A stretch of 14,192 nt of DNA, taken from contig JASEHB010000012.1 of assembly GCA_030018745.1 (NCBI GenBank), positions 1-14,192 of the forward strand. Reading direction: 5' to 3'. The position numbers and the translations under genes are program-made. Below are positions 1 through 5,746 of the stretch, one piece after another. How positions within the stretch are numbered: the stretch's first letter is position 1; each line of letters opens with the position of its first letter. The notes beneath the pieces are model-generated. The model saw only the letters and a list, made by a program, of their open reading frames with translations. It was not told where the DNA came from and ran no database searches. The stretch is from Desulfatibacillaceae bacterium. Its GTDB lineage: Bacteria; Desulfobacterota; Desulfobacteria; Desulfobacterales; Desulfatibacillaceae.

Positions 1-52
1 CCAACAAACCCACGCCCCGGATGGCAAGGGCGGCAAGGCAAAACGGATTGTT

Positions 53-123
53 GTTGGGCCACGCTTTTCGCTTCGCTCAAGCTAGCCCAACCTACGATTT
101 CGTAGGAATGGCATGGTTGGGCC
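53..123. repeat. Palindromic intergenic repeat element after unit C
   Basis: GTTGGGC (53-59) and GCCCAAC (85-91) form an inverted repeat. A second pairing is possible between GCCCAACC (85-92) and GGTTGGGC (115-122). Between them sits a perfect hairpin, CCTACGA-TT-TCGTAGG (91-106). The two long pairings share the 85-92 arm and exclude each other. Read on the minus strand the core resembles, from memory, the widespread GTAGGTTGGGCTAGC...GTGGCCCAACA class of dispersed palindromic repeats found between genes in many bacteria. It lies about 60 bp past the stop of the last gene of unit C. No T-run follows the stems on the minus strand, so it is not a classical intrinsic terminator. The rest of 1-183 shows no gene. 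Confidence 0.5.
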
Positions 124-183
124 TTTGCTTTTTCGTGTGTTTCGTGCTTTAAATGGTCAAAAAAGTTTTTTCAAGGTTTAGCT

Positions 184-972
184 TCAGCGCTTTTTCCAGC
201 CTATCACAGCAGCGCCAAGTGCGCCCATCATCTGGGGGTCAAAGGAAAGAGGCTCTATTTCCATGCGCAGGACCTTGTTCAGGGCCTTCAGCAGACCCTT
301 GTTCTTGGAGCAGCCCCCTGTTACCACAAGCTTTGGCCGAATCCCCACCCTGCGGGCAAGGGTGAAAACCCGCTTTGCAACCGAAAGCTGAACCCCTGCG
401 GCAATGTCGGCAGGCGGGTGGCGCTTGTAGAGCAGGCTCACAAGCTCGCTTTCGGCAAAAACCGTGCACTGGCTGGTCACGGGTACAACCTTTTTGGCCT
501 TCAGGGACAGCTCGCTAAACTCGTCCAGCGAAAGGTCGAAGGTGCGCACCACCGCCTCGTAAAAGCGGCCTGTTCCGGCAGCGCACTTGTCGTTCATGGC
601 AAATTCCAGCACAGAGCCTTCATCGCTCACGGCAATGGCCTTTATGTCCTGGCCGCCAATATCCACAATGGTTCGCACCGCAGGGTCCGTGTGGTGGGCG
701 CCAACAGCGTGGCAGGTTATTTCCGAGACATTTTCATTGGCAAAGGGTACCTCGTTTCTGCCGTATCCCGTGCCCACAAGGTAGGCAAGATTTTTTATTT
801 CGCCAAGGCCGTCCACCTGGCGGCAGGCCAGGCCCAGAACCTCCCGGCCCGTTTCCGTGGGGTCTATCTTGCTGCGGATAAGGGCGGAGGAAACCACCTC
901 GCCCCTTTCATTCAAAATAACAGCCTTGCCTGTGGTTGAGCCTAAATCGCATCCGCCGAAAAATTTTGGCAT
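184..972 (-). CDS. HgdC/BadF-type activator ATPase of 2-hydroxyacyl-CoA dehydratase family
   Basis: This 262-residue protein has the full length and pattern of the small activators (HgdC, FldI, DCCP reductase). These homodimeric ASKHA ATPases bridge one [4Fe-4S] cluster and couple ATP hydrolysis to injection of one low-potential electron into the partner enzyme. Seen: phosphate-1 motif GCDLGSTTGKAVI (7-19), DIGGQD (104-109), the cluster cysteine Cys130 in NDKCAAGTGRF and the second one, Cys169, in TSQCTVFAESE, and the adenosine-side VVTGGCSKNKG near residue 217. The 39-residue Cys spacing equals that of HgdC (C127/C166). The ATG start has AAGGT 9 nt upstream. It is the last gene of unit C, 77 bp after the large dehydratase-like subunit, which is its likely electron acceptor. 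The family call is very secure; the physiological partner is inferred from position. Confidence 0.95.
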   Translation of the reverse strand: MPKFFGGCDLGSTTGKAVILNERGEVVSSALIRSKIDPTETGREVLGLACRQVDGLGEIKNLAYLVGTGYGRNEVPFANENVSEITCHAVGAHHTDPAVRTIVDIGGQDIKAIAVSDEGSVLEFAMNDKCAAGTGRFYEAVVRTFDLSLDEFSELSLKAKKVVPVTSQCTVFAESELVSLLYKRHPPADIAAGVQLSVAKRVFTLARRVGIRPKLVVTGGCSKNKGLLKALNKVLRMEIEPLSFDPQMMGALGAAVIGWKKR

Positions 973-1016
973 TTTTAAATTACCTTTATGAAAAATCCGT
1001 CAAAATTGAACTTGTT

Positions 1017-1031
1017 AACCTGCAACAGGTT
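1017..1031 (-). other. Small hairpin between dehydratase subunit and activator genes
   Basis: AACCTG-CAA-CAGGTT is a perfect 6-bp stem with a 3-nt loop in the 77-bp gap between the large subunit stop (1050) and the activator start (972). No U-run follows, so it is not a terminator. It could protect or process the mRNA and help set the activator dose. Weak evidence. Confidence 0.3.
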
Positions 1032-1049
1032 GTTTATCAAGCCCCGATC

Positions 1050-2468
1050 CTAAAGGGGTGTCGCCTTCATGACCGTTTCCATGAAGGCCTCTGCCTGCTT
1101 TCTTATTTCAGCAGGCGAAACCACCCGTGTATCGGAAAGGTCGTAGTTTATGATGAGAAGCGGTATGCCCCTTTCCCGGCATTTTTCCCGGAACATTCCG
1201 TTTAAGGCCATTGTGTTTTTGCAGCCTATGTGCCCGGCCATCCATATCATGTCCATGCTAAAGCGCTCGCACAGGGCAAAGAGGTCTGAAAAGAAGTTTT
1301 CCGAAGGCCCTCTTGTGTGCCTGGCCATGGGGCCTTCCATCACCACCCGCGCAAGGCCTTCCAGCATTGTGTCCGGGCTTTTGGTGTCTATGTAGGGATG
1401 CCGGTTGTAGGAGATCATGTCCATGAGAAGGGCAACGCCGTATTTCTGCTCGGCCCACACAAAAAGCTCCGGGTAGATGAGGGTGGGCGGATTCCAAAGG
1501 GCGCAGCGGTATCGCTCATCAGGAAGTGCGCCGCCTGCGGCTGCGATTTTTTTTGTGCGGGATAGCATTTCCCGCCAGTATTCCACCCCCCGCTCGCGGC
1601 CCGGCATGGCCACGCTGTACATCATATGCCCCAGGTAAAGGGCTTCTCCTGCCATGGGCGCGGGTTTTTTTGCCACAAGGTCCCACACCTCCATCTGGTA
1701 TTCCTGGGCCTTGTTGCGAAGCTCACATACCTGGCGCATCCTGTCCCAGTCCATCCTGCCGGGGGTGTGCTCCTCCAGCCAGGCAATGGCTCTTTTAAGC
1801 TCCCCTGCAAAAAAGCGCACAGCCCGCTCCCCGTAAAAATTGTATGGGATATCCAGGCGGAAGGTGGGGACTTTAAGCTCGCGCTCCAGCACCGAGTAGG
1901 AGCTCATGCCGCCATCGCAGGGCATATTGCTTGTGAGTATGGCTTTGGGCTTTGGCATTTCGCCCTTCAGGGCTATGCCCATTGTGCACTTGGGCAGGCT
2001 GCATATATCCGGCGGGGTGCCCTCGCTTTCTGCCGCATCAATGTAAGTCTCGGCAAATTCCGAGCGGATGAGCGGCGCGATTATGCCCAAAAGCTCTGCC
2101 ATCCAGGGGTTTAGACCCATGCCGTAGAGTATTTCCGGGGGCACGAGATCCTCGTGGATGACAGTTGTTTCGGGCTTGGCAAAAAGGTTGTCCACCAGCT
2201 CTCCAATGCCTGCCGCCACATGGGAAACCCCAAAGCCCGATGCCTCCCGGTAAGCGCCCGTGCGGGTCCGCACGCTCATTTCCAGCAGCATGTTTGCTGC
2301 CATAAGTGTACGCAACCAGGGATAGCGCCGGGCTTTTTCCAGCAGAAAAAGAGGGCCGTGGCGCAGGGGAAGCTTTGCCAGGGAGGAAACAAGCCTGCCG
2401 TGGGAGGCTAAATCGGTTTTTAAATCCGCCACAGTGGGCTTTATGCGCTTTATGTCAAAAATGCTCAT
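1050..2468 (-). CDS. 2-hydroxyacyl-CoA dehydratase family protein, large (HgdA/BcrB-type) subunit
   Basis: With the ATG at 2468 the protein has 472 residues, close to HgdA (about 477). It belongs to the BcrC/BadD/HgdB superfamily, whose paired subunits carry [4Fe-4S] or double-cubane clusters. Visible family features: the VPPEILYGMGLNP element (109-121); cysteines 156 and 161 (DICSLPKC) and 184 (MPCDGG); Cys416 in AGHIGCKNT, the usual late ligand region; and a C-terminal end with INYDLSDTRVVSPAEIRKQ (440-458). The reading frame stays open upstream to a TTG at 2528 and an ATG at 2504, but neither has a ribosome site; the ATG at 2468 has AAGGA 11 nt upstream, so the start is only moderately certain. 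It lies 117 bp downstream of the small subunit, its probable partner, and upstream of the activator. Substrate unknown: dehydratase, reductase and DCCP-like activity are all possible. Confidence 0.9.
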   Translation of the reverse strand: MSIFDIKRIKPTVADLKTDLASHGRLVSSLAKLPLRHGPLFLLEKARRYPWLRTLMAANMLLEMSVRTRTGAYREASGFGVSHVAAGIGELVDNLFAKPETTVIHEDLVPPEILYGMGLNPWMAELLGIIAPLIRSEFAETYIDAAESEGTPPDICSLPKCTMGIALKGEMPKPKAILTSNMPCDGGMSSYSVLERELKVPTFRLDIPYNFYGERAVRFFAGELKRAIAWLEEHTPGRMDWDRMRQVCELRNKAQEYQMEVWDLVAKKPAPMAGEALYLGHMMYSVAMPGRERGVEYWREMLSRTKKIAAAGGALPDERYRCALWNPPTLIYPELFVWAEQKYGVALLMDMISYNRHPYIDTKSPDTMLEGLARVVMEGPMARHTRGPSENFFSDLFALCERFSMDMIWMAGHIGCKNTMALNGMFREKCRERGIPLLIINYDLSDTRVVSPAEIRKQAEAFMETVMKATPL

Positions 2469-2585
2469 TTTTTTGGCAATCCTTGAAAAAAACCCGCCCG
2501 GCATGGCTTCGGGCAGGGCATAAGGCAAAAAATGGCGGAAGGGCCAAAATGGGTTTCAAACGCCATTGGCCCAGCCGCAGGAAAA

Positions 2586-3725
2586 TCACCTTCCCATGCT
2601 TTCCAAAAAGGCCTGCACTCTTGTTTGAAGCTGGCCTTCGGAACTCATGGCGTATTCCCTTTCCAGGCGCAGAACAGGAATTCCCTGCTCGCGCAGCACA
2701 GAAACAAAGGGGCTTGCCTCCACCCCCCAGGTGTCGCAGAATTTCATGGTTTCCAGCACAACGCCGTCTGCCCTTGTGAGCTTGACCGCCTCCAGAATTT
2801 CCCTGGCGCGGGCATCAAACTCCTCCATCATGCGGGGGCAGGAGATGTTGTCCAGGCTGTGGCGGGCCAGGGCCAAAAGGGGGTCGCCGCCCTCCTCGCT
2901 CACGGGCTGCAGGGCCGGAATGGAGCCTGTGCAGGTGCGATCCCCCACCACAAGGCCGCCGGTGGATTCAATAACCCTTATATAGCCAGGGTCATCGCAG
3001 TTGCTGCCTGCAAGCAGAAGCCGCGCCCTGTAATCGTCAATGCCGTCTGTTGAGCTTGCAAGCTCCTTGTAAAGATTTTCCAAAGGCCCGATTATGGCGT
3101 CCCTGGGCGAGCTTGTGGCCGCCACCATGAGCATCTGGTACTGGGCGCCGGAAAGGGGAGGGGCGTCCAGTCTGCGCAGTTTGTCCAGGTCCCGCAGTAT
3201 TGCCAGAAGCCGGTTGTGCTCCTTTATGGACCTGGCAAGGGCTTCCTTCCCCGTGTCAACGCCAAAATGCTCTGCAAGTTTTTCTGCGAGCATTTCAAGC
3301 TCCTCTTTCATCCAGGCTGTTGCGGCCTCCCCCCTTTTGTGGGGAACATCCAGAATATGGACAAAGTCCAGCGGCTCAAGGTAGTCCAGGTTGTCGTAAA
3401 GCCGCCTCATGTGGTCGCAGGAGGAGGCAAAGACCCATCCCCCAAGGCTGGAAAATGCACCTTCCAGGGCCAGCTCCATTATGCTGCGTGTGACAGAGCA
3501 GATGACATTGGAAAGATATGTGTCTGACATGGGTGTGCCGGAAACTCCCGGTGCACGCAGACGCACTCCGAAGATTCCCTCAACATCCAAAAGGGGCCTG
3601 GGGACATAGGAGCAGGTGTAGCCGATGGATCTTTGGCCTGCATCCTGGGCCTTTTCCACCAGCGCATTCAATGGCTCTTCAACAAGGTTTTTGAAAAAAG
3701 TCGGAATACCGGCTGGTTGCTTCAT
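2586..3725 (-). CDS. 2-hydroxyacyl-CoA dehydratase family protein, small (HgdB/BcrC-type) subunit
   Basis: This 379-residue protein is the same length as HgdB of Acidaminococcus. Seen: the N-terminal GYTCSYVPRPLL motif with Cys38, Cys76 (NVICSVTRS), Cys103 in FASSCDHMRRLYD, Cys330 in MKFCDTWG, and the family's C-terminal GQLQTRVQAFLE signature. These are the positions that ligate the Fe-S cluster in characterised homologues. The start is the ATG at 3725 with GAGG 5 nt upstream, 21 bp after the stop of the CooC-like gene. It should pair with the 472-residue subunit to form a heterodimer reduced by the activator encoded at the end of the operon. The homodimeric double-cubane cluster protein (DCCP) is also a relative, so sequence family alone does not prove hydroxyacyl-CoA dehydration. 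Confidence 0.93.
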   Translation of the reverse strand: MKQPAGIPTFFKNLVEEPLNALVEKAQDAGQRSIGYTCSYVPRPLLDVEGIFGVRLRAPGVSGTPMSDTYLSNVICSVTRSIMELALEGAFSSLGGWVFASSCDHMRRLYDNLDYLEPLDFVHILDVPHKRGEAATAWMKEELEMLAEKLAEHFGVDTGKEALARSIKEHNRLLAILRDLDKLRRLDAPPLSGAQYQMLMVAATSSPRDAIIGPLENLYKELASSTDGIDDYRARLLLAGSNCDDPGYIRVIESTGGLVVGDRTCTGSIPALQPVSEEGGDPLLALARHSLDNISCPRMMEEFDARAREILEAVKLTRADGVVLETMKFCDTWGVEASPFVSVLREQGIPVLRLEREYAMSSEGQLQTRVQAFLESMGR

Positions 3726-3746
3726 GCCTGCCTCGCAAGTATTGGT

Positions 3747-4562
3747 TTAATTTGTTGCATCTGGGTTTACGGAGTTGGCTTCCTTTAAAAGAACTTTGGC
3801 TATTTTTAACGCATTTTTCCTGGCCGGGCTGTCTTGTGGCAGGTCCCACAGGGTGCGGCCCTGGCGGTCAAAGTCCAACAGGGTTTTGTCTTCCGGCACA
3901 AAGCCAAGAACCTGCGAGCGGGCAAGCGCCGGGGGCAGCCCGTCAACAATGGCGCAGGCCGCCTTTTCATCAAGCCGGTTCAACACAATGGCCATGCGCT
4001 CAATGCCCACCATTTCTCCGATAAGATTCACGGTGTCAAGGCTTCGGGCCGAGCCGTCCGAAACAGCCAGCACCTTTGTAACATTGCGGGTAACCTGGCG
4101 GCTTATCTGCTCCAGGCCTGCCTCTGCATCAATGAGCACAAGGGCAAAAGGCTCTGCCAGCAAATCTATGGCCTCACGCAGAAGGGTGTTGGCAGGGCAG
4201 AAGCAGCCCTTTTCCTCCATGCGGCCTATGGCCAGAAAGGCATAGCCCTCGCGCTCCTCCAGAGCCGCCATGACAAGGTAGTCCAAATCCTGGGCCAGCC
4301 TGGTTTTGGCTGCCGGGTCGCCGCTTCTTGCACTTTCTATCATTCGCTCCCTGGCTTGCGCCAAAGAGCTTTTCGCCTTCTGGCCCATCACCGAGATAAG
4401 CCCGCCTGCCGGGTCTGCATCAATAAGCAGAAGCGGCTTTGCCGCCAAATCCAGAAAACCCCTGGCCAGAAGTGCGGAAAGGGCGGTCTTTCCGACACCT
4501 CCCTTGCCGCAGACTGCAATTATGGGCTTTTGGCCTTTGGCCTGATTACCGGTCCGGCTCAT
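3747..4562 (-). CDS. CooC/AcsF-type P-loop metal-insertion ATPase
   Basis: This SIMIBI-class ATPase has about 271 residues, the size of CooC. Using the ATG start, it shows the deviant Walker A CGKGGVGKT (18-26) with the signature lysine, the LLLIDADPAGG A' motif (44-54), and a CxC motif, Cys120-Phe-Cys122, in KGCFCPAN. In CooC1 the equivalent Cys112/Cys114 pair binds nickel at the dimer interface, and the family matures CODH or acetyl-CoA synthase metal centres. A GTG at 4568, overlapping the upstream stop as GTGA, would add two residues; the ATG at 4562 lies AAAGG plus 10 nt. The tight coupling to the ACS-like gene suggests that this protein loads metal into that protein or into the dehydratase-like pair. 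No CODH catalytic subunit is present in the window. Confidence 0.88.
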   Translation of the reverse strand: MSRTGNQAKGQKPIIAVCGKGGVGKTALSALLARGFLDLAAKPLLLIDADPAGGLISVMGQKAKSSLAQARERMIESARSGDPAAKTRLAQDLDYLVMAALEEREGYAFLAIGRMEEKGCFCPANTLLREAIDLLAEPFALVLIDAEAGLEQISRQVTRNVTKVLAVSDGSARSLDTVNLIGEMVGIERMAIVLNRLDEKAACAIVDGLPPALARSQVLGFVPEDKTLLDFDRQGRTLWDLPQDSPARKNALKIAKVLLKEANSVNPDATN

Positions 4563-4564
4563 AC

Positions 4565-5383
4565 TCACCTGGCCTTTCGCGCTGCCTTTTTGCGCTCAAC
4601 AACAACATCCTTCAATGTATCGCACACAGGTTTTTCATCGCAGGTTTCGCAGTTTAACTCCGTGCATTCCACAGAGCCGTCAATGCCCAAAACCAGCTTT
4701 TTGTGCTGGCCCGAAAAAATGGAGGCCTCAACTGCCACCGGCTCCAGCTCCTTGACAGCTTCCTGGCTGGAGGTTGCAAAGACGACTTCCACGCCCAGAA
4801 TGCCGGGAAAATCATCCTTGTAGGCGGCAACAAGCGCGCTGCCCACAACGGAAAGGGAAAGGCCGCCTGCTTTTCCCTGGCGGCTTATCCTTGCCCACAG
4901 GCGGCCCGGAACGGAGCGCACCATGTAGCCGGGAAGCCGGTGCATGAGGTACTGGGCATTGTCCAGGTCAAAGGGGTCTGCTGCTGCGTCCGGCCCGGCA
5001 TAAAGAAGCACAAACTGGGCAAAGGAGTGCTTTTCGCCCTGGGCCATTTGGGGCAAATCCGGCCCCACAAGGCTCACCTGGCCATCCTGCACCAGGTCTT
5101 TTTGGTAGGTTACAAGAACCGCCGAGCGGGATGCTGTCTGGGGATGGCCAAGCTCCACAAAAACATCTTCAGAAAGGATGACTTCAGGCCGGCCCTTTTT
5201 GCGCTCCGCCAGATTGAAGCGCCTCACAAGCTCATCTTTGGAAAGAGCCTTGCTGACTTTCACGGCATTTTCCGGCTGGGCCAGAAATCTGCGGACAGCA
5301 GCTACAAGGGGCGCCATGTCCGCCACCTTTGGAGGGGTGGCTGTCGCCATTTTTGAAGTATCGGAATTGCTGTTATCCGGCAT
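4565..5383 (-). CDS. Stand-alone acetyl-CoA synthase/CdhC beta-subunit N-terminal-domain-like protein
   Basis: This 272-residue protein resembles, from memory, the CdhC/AcsB segment before the A-cluster domain. VFVELGHPQ (about 74-82), DGQVSLVGPDL (about 99-109) and LWARISRQGKAGGLSLSVVG (about 157-176), followed by AYKDDFPGILGVEVVF, parallel the ACS series ...VELGGP..., DGKVTVIGPDI, RISKDA..KG...HIG and FKSEFP. The protein stops soon after Cys240, Cys245, Cys248 and Cys254 (C-x4-C-x2-C-x5-C), roughly where ACS has the first A-cluster cysteines, and ends in a basic tail. The A-cluster domain and its later cysteines are absent, so it cannot be a complete ACS. It likely matches what databases call CODH beta subunit family protein. 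Start: ATG 5383 with AGG 5 nt upstream; a TTG at 5398 is less likely. First gene of unit C, overlapping the CooC-like gene. Function inferred only. Confidence 0.72.
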   Translation of the reverse strand: MPDNSNSDTSKMATATPPKVADMAPLVAAVRRFLAQPENAVKVSKALSKDELVRRFNLAERKKGRPEVILSEDVFVELGHPQTASRSAVLVTYQKDLVQDGQVSLVGPDLPQMAQGEKHSFAQFVLLYAGPDAAADPFDLDNAQYLMHRLPGYMVRSVPGRLWARISRQGKAGGLSLSVVGSALVAAYKDDFPGILGVEVVFATSSQEAVKELEPVAVEASIFSGQHKKLVLGIDGSVECTELNCETCDEKPVCDTLKDVVVERKKAARKAR

Positions 5384-5498
5384 TTGCACCTGCCCCAAAA
5401 AGGTTGGCTCCCAAAGGCGCTTGCGGGAGCGGGCGCATAACGGGCCAATGCCCCTATGAACTGCCTTAAAGTACCCGGCTGTGCGCCAGCATAAAGTT

Positions 5499-5510
5499 GA
5501 GCGAACGCTC
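5499..5510. promoter_or_regulatory. Perfect palindrome GAGCGAACGCTC, TetR-type operator candidate
   Basis: The 12-bp sequence has two 5-bp arms around AA. The pattern GAnCGnnCGnTC is common in operators of TetR-family repressors. It lies in the transcribed leader, about 115 bp upstream of the ACS-like start and about 70 bp past the candidate -10 box, so binding could block elongation; alternatively it forms a small RNA hairpin. No regulator gene is in the window. Confidence 0.35.
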
Positions 5511-5522
5511 GTAACAAAACAA

Positions 5523-5553
5523 GGCCAAAAAAAATCCCCTGTTCTTTATGGCC
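5523..5553 (-). other. Leader hairpin, 12-bp stem with T-rich 3' arm
   Basis: On the minus strand GGCCATAAAGAA pairs with TTTTTTTTGGCC across the loop CAGGGGA, giving 12 positions with one T-T mismatch and one G-U pair. The T-tract is inside the 3' arm rather than after the stem. An alternative short CCCC/GGGG stem (5536-5539 with 5554-5557) would leave the eight-T tract free, as in a weak terminator. Mutually exclusive folds of this sort are typical of attenuators, but this is inference. Confidence 0.35.
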
Positions 5554-5579
5554 GGGGCGTTGGCTTTATGGTGTTACAC

Positions 5580-5607
5580 AATAGAGTAATTTTGGTGGTC
5601 TGGTCAA
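5580..5607 (-). promoter_or_regulatory. Candidate sigma70-type promoter of unit C
   Basis: On the minus strand TTGACC (5602-5607) is followed after 16 bp by TCTATT (5580-5585). The -35 is a good match, the -10 a poor one. A second TTGACT (5632-5637) lacks a credible -10. A start near 5573 would give a leader of about 190 nt. Confidence 0.35.
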
Positions 5608-5640
5608 CCTAAACATGACAAGTAAAACGCTAGTCAATTT

Positions 5641-5669
5641 GGGCGAAGGGGGCAGGGTTTTGGGCGGGG
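5641..5669 (+). other. Putative G-quadruplex motif
   Basis: Five G-runs of three or more on the plus strand (5641-5643, 5648-5652, 5655-5657, 5662-5664, 5666-5669) have loops of 1-4 nt and so satisfy the canonical G3+N1-7 pattern. The motif lies between the unit B terminator and the unit C promoter, on the template strand for both units. Confidence 0.35.
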
Positions 5670-5680
5670 CTTCGGTGCGG

Positions 5681-5711
5681 GCAAAACAAAAGGCCCTTTG
5701 AAAGGGCCTTT
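5681..5711 (-). terminator. Rho-independent terminator of unit B
   Basis: AAAGGCCCTTT (5689-5699) and AAAGGGCCTTT (5701-5711) are perfect 11-nt arms around one base, so the loop opens to 3-5 nt. Read on the minus strand the stem is followed by TTTTGTTTTG. It lies 36 bp past the stop of the TPR-SLH gene. The plus strand shows only a short U-run, so the minus orientation is favoured. Confidence 0.88.
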
Positions 5712-5746
5712 AAATGAGGCAAACGGCTTTTTTAACCAAAGGATTT

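Larger units (their letters stand above)
5384..5600 (-). promoter_or_regulatory. Long structured 5' leader of unit C
   Basis: No gene fits in this stretch. Besides the two hairpins listed separately, GGCGCATA (5432-5439) can pair with TGTGCGCC (5480-5487; one G-U pair), closing a domain of about 56 nt that contains a GGGC-caat-GCCC hairpin (5442-5453). Outer arms GTAACA (5511-5516) and TGTTAC (5572-5577) are also complementary. I recognise no known riboswitch consensus. An attenuator, RNA-binding-protein site or unknown riboswitch is possible. The structures are seen in the sequence; the role is inferred. Confidence 0.4.

Noticed and set aside
158..173. A6-G-T6 tract just after the activator stop as a terminator
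   Set aside because: The AT-only stem leaves almost no loop and has no GC-rich base. Too weak to call.
2469..2528. N-terminal extension of the large dehydratase subunit from a TTG (2528) or ATG (2504)
   Set aside because: Neither codon has a ribosome binding site and the ATG at 2468 does; the shorter protein also fits the HgdA length. Not fully excluded.
3834..4823. 329-codon open frame on the plus strand
   Set aside because: Antisense to the CooC-like gene (with P-loop and CxC) and the ACS-like gene. Its translation shows no domain and no ribosome site.
5384..5498. Cobalamin, Ni/Co or Moco riboswitch in the unit C leader
   Set aside because: Stems are present but I could not find the conserved boxes of these classes. 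Left as an unassigned structure.
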